From: Arenibacter antarcticus
GTDB taxonomy: Bacteria; Bacteroidota; Bacteroidia; Flavobacteriales; Flavobacteriaceae
Assembly (NCBI RefSeq): GCF_041320605.1
Contig: NZ_CP166679.1
Span: 2,714,001 to 2,778,000, forward strand
Direction: 5' to 3'
DNA: 64,000 nt
Part shown: piece after piece, positions 24,566 to 38,200 of the stretch
Layout of the letters: the number at the start of each line of letters is the position of its first letter
How positions within the stretch are numbered: the stretch's first letter is position 1
The notes under the pieces: model-generated
Databases searched by the model: none
What the model was told of the DNA's origin: nothing
What the model saw: only the letters and a program-made list of their open reading frames with translations
Program-made: the position numbers and the translations under genes

Positions 24566-27500
24566 ATGTTCACAAATCAGACTGAAAGAATAAGTTTCGC
24601 ATCCGCTAAGAATACGCCGAATTATCCGGATTTCTTGGACATTCAGATTAAATCGTTTCAAGATTTTTTTCAACTTGAGACCAAATCTGACGAAAGGGGC
24701 AATGAAGGGTTGTACAACACCTTCATGGAAAACTTTCCAATTACAGACACCAGGAACCAGTTCGTACTAGAATTTTTAGACTATTTTATTGATCCACCTA
24801 GATATTCCATCCAAGAATGTATAGAGCGTGGACTTACTCATAGTGTTCCATTAAAAGCAAGATTAAAATTATATTGTACAGATCCTGAGCATGAGGATTT
24901 TGAAACAATTGTACAGGATGTATACTTAGGTACTATTCCTTACATGACTCCTAGTGGTACCTTCGTTATCAATGGTGCTGAACGAGTTGTAGTTTCTCAG
25001 TTACACCGTTCTCCAGGGGTTTTCTTTGGTCAATCCTTTCATGCAAACGGTACAAAGTTGTATTCTGCCAGGGTGATTCCATTTAAAGGATCTTGGATAG
25101 AATTTGCAACGGATATCAATGGTGTTATGTACGCCTATATTGATAGAAAGAAAAAATTACCCGTTACTACCTTGTTCAGAGCTATTGGCTTTGAAAGGGA
25201 TAAAGACATATTGGAAATATTTGACCTTTCTGAGGAAATTAAAGTTTCCAATGCCGGGTTAAAAAAGGTGTTGGGCCGTAAATTGGCGGCAAGAGTATTG
25301 AACACATGGCACGAAGATTTTGTGGACGAAGATACCGGCGAAGTGGTTTCTATAGAACGTAATGAGATTATTTTGGACCGTGATACCGTTTTGGAAAAAG
25401 ATCACATAGCCGAAATTTTGGATGCAGATGTTAAGACCATCCTACTTCATAAGGAAAATAATGCGCAGAGTGATTATGCTATTATTCATAACACCCTTCA
25501 AAAGGATCCAACAAACTCGGAAAAAGAGGCTGTTGAACATATTTACCGTCAGTTACGTAATGCCGAACCGCCAGATGAGGAAACTGCACGTGGAATTATA
25601 GATAAATTGTTCTTTTCAGATCAACGTTACAACTTAGGTGAAGTTGGGCGTTATAGAATGAACAAAAAACTTGGTCTTGATATTGGAATGGACAAACAAG
25701 TCCTTACCAAGGAAGATATTATTACCATTATAAAATATTTGATAGAATTGATCAATTCCAAAGCGGAGATCGATGATATTGACCACCTTTCAAACCGTAG
25801 GGTAAGAACTGTTGGAGAACAATTGTCACAACAATTTGGTGTAGGTCTTGCCCGTATGGCTAGAACGATACGTGAACGTATGAACGTTCGTGACAACGAG
25901 GTGTTTACCCCGATCGATTTGATCAACGCAAAGACCTTGTCTTCTGTGATCAACTCTTTCTTTGGTACCAACCAGTTGTCCCAGTTTATGGACCAGACCA
26001 ATCCCTTGGCTGAAATTACGCACAAGAGAAGATTGTCAGCATTAGGGCCAGGAGGTCTATCTAGGGAAAGAGCAGGTTTTGAGGTACGTGACGTTCACTA
26101 TACCCACTACGGAAGACTTTGTCCTATTGAAACTCCCGAGGGACCGAATATTGGACTTATTTCCTCACTTTCTGTGTTTGCGAAGGTTAACCCAATGGGA
26201 TTCCTTGAAACACCATATAGAAAAGTGGTAAATGGAAAGGTGAACATTAACGATTTCATATACCTGAGTGCTGAGGAGGAAGAGGGAATGAAAATAGCCC
26301 AAGCCAACATCCCTATGGATGAGGAAGGGACCATTACTCCAGAGAAAATTATTGCAAGAGAAGAAGGTGATTTCCCAGTTATAGATCCATTAGAATTGGA
26401 TTATACAGATGTAGCACCAAACCAGATTGCTTCTATTTCAGCATCGTTGATTCCGTTTTTGGAGCATGATGATGCCAACAGGGCATTGATGGGATCTAAC
26501 ATGATGCGTCAGGCAGTACCGTTGCTAAAACCAGAGGCTCCTATTGTAGGAACCGGGTTAGAGCGTCAGGTGGCTTCTGATTCCCGAGTATTGATAAATG
26601 CTGAAGGTGATGGGGTTATAGAATATGTTGATTCTCAAAAGATTACCATTAAATACGATAGGACAGAGGATGAAAAACTAGTTAGTTTTGAAGAGGATTC
26701 CAAAACCTATGAGTTGGTGAAATTTAGAAAAACCAACCAAGGTACTAGTATTAACCTTAAACCTATTGTTAAAAAAGGATATAAGGTTAAAAAAGGACAA
26801 GTACTTTGTGAAGGATATGCAACTGAAAATGGAGAACTGGCCTTGGGTAGAAACTTGGTAGTGGCATTTATGCCATGGAAGGGATACAATTTTGAGGATG
26901 CTATCGTAATTTCTGAAAAAGTAGTTAGAGAGGATATCTTTACTTCTATACACGTAGATGAATACGCGTTGGAGGTGAGGGATACTAAATTGGGAGCAGA
27001 GGAATTGACTAATGATATTCCTAACGTTTCTGAGGAGGCTACCAAAGATCTTGACGAATACGGTATGATCCGTATTGGTGCAGAAGTGAAGCCTGGTGAT
27101 ATTCTTATTGGAAAGATTACTCCAAAAGGAGAATCTGATCCTACTCCGGAAGAAAAATTATTACGTGCTATTTTTGGAGACAAGGCAGGAGATGTTAAGG
27201 ATGCTTCCTTAAAAGCTTCACCTTCTTTACGAGGAGTGGTTATCGATAAAAAGTTATTCTCTAGATCGGTTAAGGATAAGCGTAAGCGTTCCGAAGATAA
27301 AGAAGAATTGGCGAAATTAGAGTTGGAATACGAAGTTAAATTCCAACAGCTAAAAGATGTATTGGTAGAGAAGCTGTTTACATTGGTCAATGGTAAAACT
27401 TCACAAGGTGTATTGAACGACCTTGGGGAGGAAGTACTTCCAAAAGGAAAGAAATACACCATGAAAATGTTGAACGCAGTGGATGATTTTGCCCATTTGG

Positions 27501-28375
27501 TTGGCGGAGTCTGGACTACGGATAAGGACTGTAATATATTGGTAACCGATCTATTGCACAATTATAAGATTAAATTGAATGACCTTCAGGGGAACCTTAG
27601 AAGGGATAAGTTTACAATTTCAGTTGGGGATGAATTGCCTGCTGGAATTATGAAACTGGCCAAAGTTTATATCGCTAAAAAGCGAAAATTAAAGGTTGGG
27701 GATAAGATGGCAGGACGCCACGGTAACAAAGGTATTGTATCTAGAATTGTACGTCATGAAGATATGCCGTTCTTGGAAGATGGAACACCAGTAGATATTG
27801 TCTTAAATCCACTTGGGGTACCTTCCCGTATGAACATTGGACAGATTTACGAGACTGTTTTAGGATGGGCCGGATTAAAATTGGGCAAGAAATATGCCAC
27901 TGCAATTTTTGATGGTGCAAGTTTGGATCAGATCAATGCCTACACGGATGAAGCTGGAATTCCGAGATATGGACATACGTATCTATATGATGGGGGTACT
28001 GGTCAGCGTTTTGACCAGGCTGCAACGGTAGGGGTAATCTATATGTTGAAATTAGGACATATGGTAGATGATAAGATGCACGCACGTTCTATAGGACCTT
28101 ACTCGCTTATTACGCAACAGCCATTAGGTGGTAAAGCGCAATTTGGGGGTCAGCGATTTGGAGAGATGGAAGTATGGGCCTTAGAAGCCTATGGTGCCTC
28201 GGCAACCCTTAGGGAAATATTAACGGTTAAATCAGATGATGTTATTGGTAGGGCCAAGACATATGAGGCCATCGTTAAGGGAGAAACCATGCCAGAACCT
28301 GGTTTACCAGAATCTTTCAACGTATTGATGCACGAACTTAAAGGATTAGGTTTGGACATTAGATTGGAAGAATAA
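24566..28375 (+). CDS. rpoB: DNA-directed RNA polymerase subunit beta
   Basis: 1269 residues from the ATG at 24566 ([16 protein letters not shown]), the start that fits flavobacterial RpoB; the frame is open 30 codons further up, but that part runs through the attenuator hairpin and is unlike RpoB. The rifampicin region [32 protein letters not shown] has the usual sensitive residues. C-terminal [13 protein letters not shown] and GLDIRLEE are intact. Confidence 0.98.
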   Translation: MFTNQTERISFASAKNTPNYPDFLDIQIKSFQDFFQLETKSDERGNEGLYNTFMENFPITDTRNQFVLEFLDYFIDPPRYSIQECIERGLTHSVPLKARLKLYCTDPEHEDFETIVQDVYLGTIPYMTPSGTFVINGAERVVVSQLHRSPGVFFGQSFHANGTKLYSARVIPFKGSWIEFATDINGVMYAYIDRKKKLPVTTLFRAIGFERDKDILEIFDLSEEIKVSNAGLKKVLGRKLAARVLNTWHEDFVDEDTGEVVSIERNEIILDRDTVLEKDHIAEILDADVKTILLHKENNAQSDYAIIHNTLQKDPTNSEKEAVEHIYRQLRNAEPPDEETARGIIDKLFFSDQRYNLGEVGRYRMNKKLGLDIGMDKQVLTKEDIITIIKYLIELINSKAEIDDIDHLSNRRVRTVGEQLSQQFGVGLARMARTIRERMNVRDNEVFTPIDLINAKTLSSVINSFFGTNQLSQFMDQTNPLAEITHKRRLSALGPGGLSRERAGFEVRDVHYTHYGRLCPIETPEGPNIGLISSLSVFAKVNPMGFLETPYRKVVNGKVNINDFIYLSAEEEEGMKIAQANIPMDEEGTITPEKIIAREEGDFPVIDPLELDYTDVAPNQIASISASLIPFLEHDDANRALMGSNMMRQAVPLLKPEAPIVGTGLERQVASDSRVLINAEGDGVIEYVDSQKITIKYDRTEDEKLVSFEEDSKTYELVKFRKTNQGTSINLKPIVKKGYKVKKGQVLCEGYATENGELALGRNLVVAFMPWKGYNFEDAIVISEKVVREDIFTSIHVDEYALEVRDTKLGAEELTNDIPNVSEEATKDLDEYGMIRIGAEVKPGDILIGKITPKGESDPTPEEKLLRAIFGDKAGDVKDASLKASPSLRGVVIDKKLFSRSVKDKRKRSEDKEELAKLELEYEVKFQQLKDVLVEKLFTLVNGKTSQGVLNDLGEEVLPKGKKYTMKMLNAVDDFAHLVGGVWTTDKDCNILVTDLLHNYKIKLNDLQGNLRRDKFTISVGDELPAGIMKLAKVYIAKKRKLKVGDKMAGRHGNKGIVSRIVRHEDMPFLEDGTPVDIVLNPLGVPSRMNIGQIYETVLGWAGLKLGKKYATAIFDGASLDQINAYTDEAGIPRYGHTYLYDGGTGQRFDQAATVGVIYMLKLGHMVDDKMHARSIGPYSLITQQPLGGKAQFGGQRFGEMEVWALEAYGASATLREILTVKSDDVIGRAKTYEAIVKGETMPEPGLPESFNVLMHELKGLGLDIRLEE

Positions 28376-28437
28376 TAAGAATAGGGTTTGAGCACTATTC
28401 CTAACAATTAGAATTAAATTAGTATCAGAATATAGTT

Positions 28438-31400
28438 ATGGCTAGACTAAAAGATAATAATACCGTTAAAAGGTTTAATAAAATTTCAATCGGTTTGGCC
28501 TCTCCAGAATCTATTTTGGCAGAGTCCAGAGGTGAGGTTTTAAAACCCGAAACTATTAACTATAGAACGCACAAACCAGAGCGTGACGGTCTTTTTTGTG
28601 AGCGTATTTTTGGGCCTGTAAAGGACTATGAGTGTGCTTGTGGGAAATACAAGAGAATTCGTTACCGCGGTATTGTTTGTGATCGTTGTGGCGTAGAAGT
28701 GACAGAGAAAAAAGTACGTAGGGATAGGGTAGGACACATTAACTTGGTTGTTCCTGTTGCCCATATCTGGTATTTCCGTTCCCTGCCAAATAAAATCGGA
28801 TACCTTTTGGGATTGCCCTCCAAGAAATTGGATATGATCATTTACTACGAACGATATGTAGTAATTCAGCCGGGAATTGCCAAAGGTCCGGAAGGAGAGG
28901 AAATTCAAAAATTGGATTTCTTGAGCGAGGAGGAATATCTAAATATTTTGGAAACCATCCCTCAGGAAAATCAGTATTTAGAAGATTCCGATCCCAACAA
29001 GTTTATCGCGAAGATGGGTGCAGAATGTCTTATAGACCTATTGTCTAGGATAGATTTGAGCGAATTGTCGTATGAACTTAGACATAAGGCCAATACTGAA
29101 ACATCTAAACAGCGTAAAACTGAAGCTTTAAAAAGACTTCAAGTTGTTGAGGCCCTAAGAGAGTCTCAAGAAAATAGAGAGAATAAACCAGATTGGATGA
29201 TCATGAAGGTCATTCCTGTTATTCCTCCAGAATTACGTCCTTTGGTGCCGTTAGATGGTGGTCGTTTTGCGACTTCGGATCTTAACGACCTTTATAGGAG
29301 AGTTATTATTAGAAATAACCGTCTAAAAAGATTGGTTGAGATAAAAGCACCTGAAGTAATTCTTAGAAATGAGAAACGTATGCTTCAGGAAGCGGTGGAT
29401 TCCTTATTTGATAATACACGTAAGGCATCAGCTGTTAAAACTGAATCCAATAGACCGTTAAAGTCACTTTCGGATTCATTAAAAGGTAAGCAAGGACGTT
29501 TCCGTCAGAACCTTTTGGGTAAACGTGTGGATTATTCTGCTCGTTCGGTTATTGTTGTTGGACCTGAAATGAAACTGTCCGAATGTGGTCTGCCAAAAGA
29601 TATGGCTGCAGAACTGTACAAACCTTTTGTAATCCGTAAGTTGATTGAAAGAGGGATTGTTAAAACAGTGAAATCCGCTAAAAAAATAATAGACAGAAAA
29701 GAGCCTGTAGTTTGGGATATTCTGGAAAATGTATTGAAAGGACATCCTGTATTATTGAACAGAGCTCCTACTTTGCACCGTTTGGGTATTCAAGCGTTTC
29801 AGCCAAAACTAATAGAAGGTAAGGCAATTCGTCTGCATCCATTGGTTTGTACGGCATTTAACGCGGATTTTGATGGTGATCAAATGGCGGTTCACCTTCC
29901 GTTGGGACCAGAAGCAATTCTAGAAGCACAACTGTTAATGTTGGCTTCCCATAATATTTTGAACCCGGCAAATGGTTCCCCAATTACCGTACCTTCACAG
30001 GATATGGTCTTGGGTCTATATTATATGACCAAGGAAAAGAAATCTACCCCCGAAGTTAAAGTTAAAGGGGAAGGACTTATTTTCTATTCCTATGAGGAAG
30101 TAGTAATAGCCTTTAATGAGGGACGTTTAGATCTTAACGCGGGCATTAAGGTGCGCGCAAAAGATTTTAATGAAGCTGGGGAGTTGGTGAATCAAATTAT
30201 ACCAACAACCGTAGGTAGGGTCTTGTTTAATATGGTTGTACCAGAAGAAGCAGGATATATCAACGAAGTATTGAATAAAAAATCGTTAAGGGATATTATT
30301 GGTGATATTTTAAGTGTTACCGATGTACCTACAACGGCGGATTTCTTGGATAAGATCAAGACTATGGGGTACGAATTCGCCTTTAAAGGTGGACTTTCCT
30401 TTAGTTTGGGGGATATTATTATTCCACCCGAGAAACACGAAATGATTGCTGATGCTAACACCCAAGTAGATGGTATTATGGCCAACTATAACATGGGTCT
30501 TATTACCAATAACGAACGTTATAATCAGGTGATTGATGTTTGGACTTCCACCAACTCAATGTTGACCGAATTGGCTATGAAGCGAATTCGTGAGGACAAG
30601 CAAGGGTTTAACTCAGTGTATATGATGTTAGATTCTGGTGCAAGGGGTTCTAAGGAGCAGATTCGTCAGTTGACCGGTATGCGTGGATTAATGGCGAAAC
30701 CTAAAAAATCTACTGCTGGTGGAGGGGAAATTATTGAAAACCCTATTCTATCCAACTTTAAAGAGGGATTGTCCATTTTGGAATACTTTATATCTACTCA
30801 CGGTGCGCGTAAAGGTCTTGCGGATACGGCGTTAAAAACGGCGGATGCGGGTTATCTAACACGTCGTTTGGTAGATGTTTCACAAGATGTCATTATCAAT
30901 ATTGAAGATTGTGAAACGCTAAGAGGTGTACAGGTAGAAGCGCTTAAGAAAAACGAAGAAATCGTTGAAACTTTAGGGGAACGTATCCTTGGAAGGGTTT
31001 CTTTGCATGATGTTTATGATCCTATTTCTGAGGAGTTGCTTTTAAAAGCTGGTCAAGAAATTATGGAATCAGATGTTAAGAAGATTATGGCTTCTCCAGT
31101 TGAAAAGGTAGAGGTTCGTTCGGCACTGACATGTGAAGCCCAGAAAGGTATTTGTGGTAAATGTTATGGAAGAAACTTGTCTACCAATAAAATGGTACAA
31201 CGAGGTGAAGCCGTTGGTGTAGTTGCCGCTCAATCGATTGGTGAACCAGGGACACAGTTAACCCTTAGAACCTTCCACGTAGGTGGTATTGCTGGTAACA
31301 TTTCCGAAGATAATAAGCTTGAAGCTAAATTTGGAGGTATTGCCGAAATTGAGGATCTAAGAACGGTAAAGAATCAGGAAGCAGAAGGTAAAGGGTCTGA

Positions 31401-32736
31401 GATTGTAATCTCCAGAACATCTGAAATTAAGGTCGTAGATCCTAAATCGGGTATTACCCTAAGTACCAATAACATACCTTATGGGTCTCAATTATTCATT
31501 AAAAATGGTGATAAAGTTGAAAAAGGTCAGGTAATTTGTTCATGGGATCCCTATAACGGGGTGATCGTATCGGAATTCCCAGGTCAAATAGCCTATGAGA
31601 ATATAGAACAAGGAATAACCTACCAGGTAGAAATTGATGAGCAGACTGGTTTCCAAGAGAAAGTAATTTCGGAATCGAGAAACAAAAAACTAATTCCTAC
31701 TTTATTGATCAAGAACAATAAGGATGAAGTGTTGCGTTCTTATAACCTTCCAGTTGGTTCACATATCATGGTAGATGATGGTGATAAGATTAAAGAAGGT
31801 AAAATTTTGGTTAAGATTCCACGTAAATCGGCTAAATCCGGTGATATTACGGGAGGTCTTCCAAGGGTGACCGAATTATTCGAAGCGCGTAATCCGTCTA
31901 ACCCTGCTGTAGTTTCTGAAATTGATGGTGTTGTTTCATTCGGAAAAATTAAGAGAGGTAACCGAGAGATCATTATCGAATCCAAATTGGGTGAGGTTAA
32001 AAAATACTTGGTAAAATTATCTAATCAGATCCTAGTTCAGGAAAATGATTATGTACGTGCAGGTATGCCATTGTCCGATGGGTCCATTACCCCAGAAGAT
32101 ATTTTGGCGATCAAAGGACCATCTGCAGTTCAGCAGTACTTGGTAAACGAAGTGCAAGAAGTATATCGTTTACAAGGTGTGAAGATCAATGACAAGCATT
32201 TTGAGGTGGTAGTTCGTCAAATGATGCGTAAGGTGCGTATCCAAGATCCAGGAGATACCATTTTCTTGGAAAATCAATTGGTGCACAAAGACGACTTCAT
32301 CAAAGAGAATGATGATATATTCGGACAAAAGGTAGTAGATGAAGCCGGTGATTCGGTGAATCTAAAACCAGGTCAGATTATTAGTCTACGAGAACTTAGG
32401 GATGAAAACTCTATCTTGAAGCGTACAGATAAGGAATTGGTATCGGCCAGGGATGCGATTGCAGCAACTGCCACACCAATTCTTCAAGGGATAACAAGGG
32501 CATCGCTACAAACGAAGTCATTTATATCGGCTGCTTCTTTCCAAGAAACGACCAAAGTATTGAACGAAGCTGCTGTTAGCGGGAAAGTGGATACGTTGGA
32601 AGGATTAAAGGAGAATGTGATAGTTGGGCATAAAATACCAGCAGGAACAGGAATGAGGGATTATGATAATATCATTGTGGGCTCTAAAGAGGAATACGAT
32701 GAAATCATGGCTCGAAAAGAAGAACTGAAATTCTAA
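28438..32736 (+). CDS. rpoC: DNA-directed RNA polymerase subunit beta'
   Basis: 1432 residues, complete. N-terminal zinc site ([20 protein letters not shown]), catalytic NADFDGDQM binding Mg2+ (about residue 481), the trigger-loop/bridge-helix region and the second zinc site ([13 protein letters not shown]) are all visible. It lies 62 bases after rpoB, and a strong terminator follows at once. Confidence 0.99.
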   Translation: MARLKDNNTVKRFNKISIGLASPESILAESRGEVLKPETINYRTHKPERDGLFCERIFGPVKDYECACGKYKRIRYRGIVCDRCGVEVTEKKVRRDRVGHINLVVPVAHIWYFRSLPNKIGYLLGLPSKKLDMIIYYERYVVIQPGIAKGPEGEEIQKLDFLSEEEYLNILETIPQENQYLEDSDPNKFIAKMGAECLIDLLSRIDLSELSYELRHKANTETSKQRKTEALKRLQVVEALRESQENRENKPDWMIMKVIPVIPPELRPLVPLDGGRFATSDLNDLYRRVIIRNNRLKRLVEIKAPEVILRNEKRMLQEAVDSLFDNTRKASAVKTESNRPLKSLSDSLKGKQGRFRQNLLGKRVDYSARSVIVVGPEMKLSECGLPKDMAAELYKPFVIRKLIERGIVKTVKSAKKIIDRKEPVVWDILENVLKGHPVLLNRAPTLHRLGIQAFQPKLIEGKAIRLHPLVCTAFNADFDGDQMAVHLPLGPEAILEAQLLMLASHNILNPANGSPITVPSQDMVLGLYYMTKEKKSTPEVKVKGEGLIFYSYEEVVIAFNEGRLDLNAGIKVRAKDFNEAGELVNQIIPTTVGRVLFNMVVPEEAGYINEVLNKKSLRDIIGDILSVTDVPTTADFLDKIKTMGYEFAFKGGLSFSLGDIIIPPEKHEMIADANTQVDGIMANYNMGLITNNERYNQVIDVWTSTNSMLTELAMKRIREDKQGFNSVYMMLDSGARGSKEQIRQLTGMRGLMAKPKKSTAGGGEIIENPILSNFKEGLSILEYFISTHGARKGLADTALKTADAGYLTRRLVDVSQDVIINIEDCETLRGVQVEALKKNEEIVETLGERILGRVSLHDVYDPISEELLLKAGQEIMESDVKKIMASPVEKVEVRSALTCEAQKGICGKCYGRNLSTNKMVQRGEAVGVVAAQSIGEPGTQLTLRTFHVGGIAGNISEDNKLEAKFGGIAEIEDLRTVKNQEAEGKGSEIVISRTSEIKVVDPKSGITLSTNNIPYGSQLFIKNGDKVEKGQVICSWDPYNGVIVSEFPGQIAYENIEQGITYQVEIDEQTGFQEKVISESRNKKLIPTLLIKNNKDEVLRSYNLPVGSHIMVDDGDKIKEGKILVKIPRKSAKSGDITGGLPRVTELFEARNPSNPAVVSEIDGVVSFGKIKRGNREIIIESKLGEVKKYLVKLSNQILVQENDYVRAGMPLSDGSITPEDILAIKGPSAVQQYLVNEVQEVYRLQGVKINDKHFEVVVRQMMRKVRIQDPGDTIFLENQLVHKDDFIKENDDIFGQKVVDEAGDSVNLKPGQIISLRELRDENSILKRTDKELVSARDAIAATATPILQGITRASLQTKSFISAASFQETTKVLNEAAVSGKVDTLEGLKENVIVGHKIPAGTGMRDYDNIIVGSKEEYDEIMARKEELKF

Positions 32737-32741
32737 AAATT

Positions 32742-32775
32742 AAAACCTCGATGTTCAACATCGAGGTTTTTTTTT
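32742..32775 (+). terminator. rpoBC operon terminator
   Basis: AAAACCTCGATG and CATCGAGGTTTT (12 bp, 5-base loop) begin five bases after the rpoC stop, followed by nine T in total. Confidence 0.95.
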
Positions 32776-32836
32776 GATTATCCTTTAATTTCCCTAATTT
32801 AACGGTTGCGAATTAGAATAATAAATCATTGTAAGA

Positions 32837-33148
32837 ATGAGCGAGAAAGACGAAAATCAAAATCAGATCAACATAGAATTGGACGAAAAAATTGCAGAGG
32901 GGATTTACTCCAACCTCGCAATTATTAACCATTCTGTTTCCGAGTTTGTGGTAGATTTTATAAGTATGATGCCTGGGGCACCAAAAGCTAAGGTTAAAAG
33001 TAGAATTGTACTTACTCCCCAGCACGCCAAAAAATTTTTAAAGGCCTTAAGCGATAATGTAAGTCGGTTTGAAAAGAGCCATGGTACGATCAAGGATTAT
33101 GATCAACCTCCAATTCCAATTAATTTTGGACCTACTGGTGAGGCATAA
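32837..33148 (+). CDS. DUF3467 family protein
   Basis: 103 residues, cytoplasmic, of a small conserved family of unknown function. INIELDEKIAEGIYSNLAIINHSVSEFVVDF and ...KSRIVLTPQHAKKFLKALSDNV are the family core; the C-terminus is Pro/Gly rich. It has its own terminator and commonly follows rpoC in flavobacteria, in my recollection. Confidence 0.88.
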   Translation: MSEKDENQNQINIELDEKIAEGIYSNLAIINHSVSEFVVDFISMMPGAPKAKVKSRIVLTPQHAKKFLKALSDNVSRFEKSHGTIKDYDQPPIPINFGPTGEA

Positions 33149-33151
33149 CAC

Positions 33152-33188
33152 AAAAAAAAGCCCTAAGCATATGCTTAGGGCCTTTTTT
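33152..33188. terminator. bidirectional terminator
   Basis: GCCCTAAGCAT and ATGCTTAGGGC are perfect complements with no extra loop (33160-33181), flanked by eight A on the left and six T on the right. It lies between the convergent DUF3467 and prfC genes and can serve both. Confidence 0.93.
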
Positions 33189-33315
33189 ATAGAACTATTT
33201 AAGAAAAGGCTGGGCTAGTTAAATAAGTCCGCTATATATGAATGAGGCTCCTGTTGAGCCCAATAGTCATTAATTCACTTTGTCCTATTTATTAAGGCGT
33301 TAAGTAAAGTTGTAC

Positions 33316-34905
33316 TTAATTAAACTCTGAGGTAAAGTGCAATTTCACGTTTGGATATTTCTGTTGGGTCATCTGCAATGAAAATTGGGAGTCTGCAAGA
33401 AATACCAATTGTTTGCGCTTGTCTTTTGCTAAAAACTTCTGTTTCACCCTTTTAAATTCCTTAAACTCTTCACTTTTAGGATCTTTGGCCTCTATCCAGC
33501 ATGCCTTGTATACTGGGAAATTTTCATAAGAACATTTGGCGCCATATTCATGCTCCAAACGGTATTGTATAACCTCAAATTGTAAAGCCCCTACGGTTCC
33601 TATTATTTTTCTGTTGTTCAGTTCCAAGGTAAACAATTGGGCCACACCTTCATCCATAAGCTGATCGATACCCTTGTTTAATTGTTTGGATTTTAACGGA
33701 TCCGCATTGTTTATGTATCTAAAATGCTCAGGTGAAAAACTTGGAATTCCCTTGTAGTGTAATATTTCACCTTCGGTCAAAGTGTCACCAATTTTAAAGT
33801 TACCGGTATCGTGTAACCCTACTATATCCCCAGGATAGGAGATGTCCACAATTTCCTTTTTTTCCGCAAAAAAGGCGTTGGGACTAGAAAATTTCATTTT
33901 TTTTCCTTGTCGTACATGTAAGTAAGGTTTGTTTTTTTCAAAAGTACCGGATACAATTTTGACAAAAGCCAGTCGATCTCGGTGTTTTGGATCCATATTG
34001 GCGTGTATTTTAAATACAAATCCCGAGAGTTCAGTTTCATTGGCTTGCACGAGACGCTCTTCCGCCATTTTAGGTTGAGGAGTTGGAGCAATAGCAATAA
34101 AACAGTCTAAGAGTTCCCTCACACCAAAATTATTAAGGGCAGAGCCAAAAAACACGGGCTGCTGCTCTGCCTTCAAATAAAGCTCTTTGTCAAAATCTGG
34201 ATAAACCCCGCTAATCAACTCTAGGTCATCTCGTAATTCATTGGCGGCTTTTTCCCCTATAATTTTCTCTAATTCTGGGCTCTCTATATCGTTAAAAGCT
34301 ATTGTGTCCTCTATTTTCTTTTTGTTATCCCCTCTAAATAGATTAATGTTCTTTTCATATATATTATAGATTCCCTTAAAATCGTACCCCATTCCAATAG
34401 GAAAACTTAAAGGGACTACTTTTAGGCCAAGTTTTTGTTCCACCTCGTCCAGTAGATCAAAAGCGTCTCTCCCTTCCCTATCCATTTTATTTATAAAAAC
34501 AATCATGGGTATTTTCCGCATTCTACAAACTTCAACCAATTTTTCGGTCTGTTCTTCCACACCTTTGGCAACATCTATAACAACAATTACACTGTCTACC
34601 GCTGTTAGGGTCCTAAAAGTATCCTCAGCAAAATCTTTATGTCCGGGAGTATCCAAGATATTTATCTTCTTATCCTTATAAATGAATGCCAAGACGGAAG
34701 TGGCAACGGAAATTCCTCTTTGCCTTTCAATCTCCATAAAGTCGCTTGTAGCGCCTTTCTTTATTTTATTGTTCTTAACGGCACCTGCTTCTTGTATGGC
34801 CCCACCAAATAGAAGTAGTTTTTCTGTAAGGGTGGTTTTGCCTGCATCGGGATGTGATATGATCCCGAAAGTCCTTCTTCGCTGAATCTGATTCTTAAAA
34901 CTCAT
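33316..34905 (-). CDS. prfC: peptide chain release factor 3
   Basis: A 529-residue GTPase that removes RF1/RF2 from the ribosome after release. G motifs SHPDAGKTTLTEKLLLFGG, RGISVATSV, DTPGHKDFAEDTFR and NKMDREGRD, then RF3-specific C-terminal domains (VGALQFEVIQYRLEHEYGAKC). A -7-like TATTTTTG lies at 34923-34930 on the minus strand. Confidence 0.97.
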   Translation of the reverse strand: MSFKNQIQRRRTFGIISHPDAGKTTLTEKLLLFGGAIQEAGAVKNNKIKKGATSDFMEIERQRGISVATSVLAFIYKDKKINILDTPGHKDFAEDTFRTLTAVDSVIVVIDVAKGVEEQTEKLVEVCRMRKIPMIVFINKMDREGRDAFDLLDEVEQKLGLKVVPLSFPIGMGYDFKGIYNIYEKNINLFRGDNKKKIEDTIAFNDIESPELEKIIGEKAANELRDDLELISGVYPDFDKELYLKAEQQPVFFGSALNNFGVRELLDCFIAIAPTPQPKMAEERLVQANETELSGFVFKIHANMDPKHRDRLAFVKIVSGTFEKNKPYLHVRQGKKMKFSSPNAFFAEKKEIVDISYPGDIVGLHDTGNFKIGDTLTEGEILHYKGIPSFSPEHFRYINNADPLKSKQLNKGIDQLMDEGVAQLFTLELNNRKIIGTVGALQFEVIQYRLEHEYGAKCSYENFPVYKACWIEAKDPKSEEFKEFKRVKQKFLAKDKRKQLVFLADSQFSLQMTQQKYPNVKLHFTSEFN

Positions 34906-35289
34906 TAATCAATTGATTTGTGCAAAAATAGGCCAAATAAATTTTCTTCATCCTCCAAAATCAACTAAAAAACCCAAAGTATTTAGCTTCAGGACAATAT
35001 TTACTTTTCGTTAGAATTTTTATTTAGCTGTTGTATTTGGAAAGCTGGTAATAGGACCTATTGTTTTGGCTACGATGAGTTGTAATTGTTTTAGGATGAT
35101 GGTATTTAGAATGGGTACTTAGTCGGACATTAAGGTTATTGATAGATTATATAATCTATATAAGGGTAAATTATACGGGAATAAATATTTTACATTTATA
35201 TTGCACCTACTTATGAAGTAGCCCTATCTTCTTACATTTGTATCTCCCTATTTCGCCATGGTGATTAGTTTAAGAAAAACTATCATTTT
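34906..35289. other. 384-bp intergenic region with divergent promoters
   Basis: Lies between prfC (minus) and the large surface protein (plus). A TACATTTG at 35233-35240 is a good -7 element for the surface gene, 50 bases before its ATG; no clear TTTG is 19 bases upstream. The minus-strand TATTTTTG for prfC is at 34923-34930. I see no gene and no strong hairpin in the middle. Confidence 0.6.
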
Positions 35290-38200
35290 ATGGGAAAAAT
35301 TACTTTATTCAATAGTAAGGAAAAAGCACAAACAGGCATTATGCCGTTTATGGTCTTTTTGCTTTTTGGACTATTAACTTCGTTTAGCGAATTACCTGCC
35401 CATTTGGACGAAAGTCTTACGTTGTTGGATAATAATAGAATTCATGACTCAAATGTCAGTGGGAAAGGTGAAAATGCCATTATTAGTAAAGTGGAATGTA
35501 CAACACTTGAATCGAAAGCCCTTAAGGGATCTACTTTTGGTTTTCCTAAAGAGACTAATAACGGTAGTTTATCGGTAACAAATAAAGACTTGATTGGGAA
35601 ATTTGAGAATCAAGTCGATAAGGGAGGAAGATTCTTTTGGCATTCAGAGTCCGTGGTGACCCAAAAGGAATTTTATACAATGGCTCCTTATTTTTCAAAT
35701 GATATTGGCATAAGTCCTATTGATTATGTAAATAAGGATAGTGATAGTGATGGGGATGGTGTAACCAATAAAAAAGAAAAGGAAGATGGTACAGACCCTC
35801 AAGATCCATGCGATTTTATTTTGGCTCATCAAGACTGTGCTCCATCAGCAGCATGGAAGGCATTGGATTGCGATCGTGACGGAGTAATCAATGAAAAGGA
35901 AATTGAAGATTGTACAGATCTCAATGATTCTTGTGATCTTATATATACCAGTATGACACAATATCCTTCCTACGCCTGGAAAAAGGGGGATTGTGATGGG
36001 GACGGAGTGACCAATTGGCAAGAAGTCCAAGATAAGACGGACCCAACTGATCCGTGCGATTATTTGGTGACAAGCGTTACCTTACCCCAGAGCGGTGCTT
36101 TCCTAACTGCAGATTGCGATGGTGACGGAGTAATCAATGAAAAGGAAATTGAAGATTGTACAGATCTCAATGATTCTTGCGACCTTATATATACCAGTAT
36201 AACTATATTGCCCTCCTATTCTTGGAAAAAGGGCGATTGTGATGGGGACGGAGTGACCAATTGGCAAGAAGTCCAAGATAAGACGGACCCAACTGATCCG
36301 TGCGATTATTTGGTGACAAGCGTTACCTTACCCCAGAGCGGTTCTTTCCTAACTGCAGATTGCGATGGTGATGGAGTAATCAATGAAAAAGAAAAAGAAG
36401 ACGGGACAGACCCCTTGGATCCTTGCGACCTTATATATACCAGTATAACTATATTGCCCTCCTATTCTTGGAAAAAGGGCGATTGTGATGGGGACGGAGT
36501 GACTAATTGGCAAGAAGTCCAAGATAAGACGGACCCAACTGATCCGTGCGATTATTTGGTGACAAGCGTTACCTTACCCCAGAGCGGTGCTTTCCTAACT
36601 GCAGATTGCGATGGTGATGGAGTAATCAATGAAAAAGAAAAAGAAGACGGGACAGACCCCTTGGATCCTTGCGACCTTATATATACCAGTATAACTATAT
36701 TGCCCTCCTATTCTTGGAAAAAGAGCGATTGTGATGGGGACGGAGTGACCAATTGGCAAGAAGTCCAAGATAAGACGGACCCAACTGATCCGTGCGATTA
36801 TTTGGTGACAAGCGTTACCTTACCCCAGAGCGGTGCTTTCCTAACTGCAGATTGCGATGGTGATGGAGTAATCAATGAAAAAGAAAAGGAAGACGGAACA
36901 GATCCTCTAGATCCTTGTGAATTTGTATTGGAACACCAAACGGTACCTACTACATCCGAATGGAACGCGCTTGACTGCGACGGTGATGGGGTGACCAACG
37001 AAGATGAAAAAGAAGACGGTACAGATCCGTTAGACCCATGTAGTTATGACCCTGAAAGTGTTAGCTTGCCCCAGAGCGGTGCTTTCCTAACTGCAGATTG
37101 CGATGGTGATGGAGTAATCAATGAAAAAGAAAAGGAAGACGGAACAGATCCTCTAGATCCTTGTGAATTTGTATTGGAACACCAAACGGTACCTACTACA
37201 TCCGAATGGAACGCGCTTGACTGCGACGGTGATGGGGTGACCAACGAAGATGAAAAAGAAGACGGTACAGATCCGTTAGACCCATGTAGTTATGATCCTG
37301 AAAGTGTTAGCTTGCCCCAGAGCGGTGCTTACCTAACTGCGGATTGCGATGGTGATGGAGTGACCAATGAAAAAGAAAAAGAGGACGGGACAGATCCCCT
37401 AGATCCTTGTGAATTTGTATTGGAACACCAAACGGTACCTACTACATCCGAATGGAACGCGCTTGACTGCGACGGTGATGGGGTGACCAACGAAGATGAA
37501 AAAGAAGACGGTACAGATCCATTAGACCCATGTAGTTATGACCCTGCAAGTATTACATTATCTCCTTCTAAGGAATGGGAAGGGCTGGACTGTGATGATG
37601 ACGGTAACCCTAATGGAACAGATCCAGATCCGCTGGTAGCTACTGCTAGAGACGATTCTGACTCAACTCCAGCTTTGACCGAGGTAGCGATCAATATTTT
37701 AGAAAATGATGATTATCTGCCTAATAATGATCCTAATAATGTAGGTACTACTAGTTTGTCACAAATTGGCGGTACCGCCATTGGTAGTGTAACCTTGGAT
37801 GCTTTGACTGGTATGTTGACCTATATCCCAACCGTGTTAGAATCCAATACAACTGTCACCATTATTTATGAGGTTTGTAATGTTGATCCAGACCCTAGTG
37901 TTTGTGCATCGGCTATAGTTAGTATTCAAGTTGAGGCAAATACTCTTGATGCGGTAGACGATGATTTTAATGGAAATACTACTGGAGGAACAATTCCCGA
38001 TAGCAATGTGCTTTCTAACGATACTTTAAACGGTGTAACGGTACTACCCGAAGAGGTAACAATAACATCGACCCCTACGAATGAGCTTACGATCAATGAG
38101 GATGGAAGCATAAGTATCAGCCTAGGTACTGCCGAAGGGACCTACGCTATTGGCTATACCATCTGCGAAGTAGCCAATCCCACCAACTGCGATTCTGCTA

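Noticed and set aside
26707-27561. 284-codon open frame antisense to rpoB
   Set aside because: It lies wholly opposite a highly conserved gene, has Ser/Thr-rich composition of a shadow frame and no recognisable domain.
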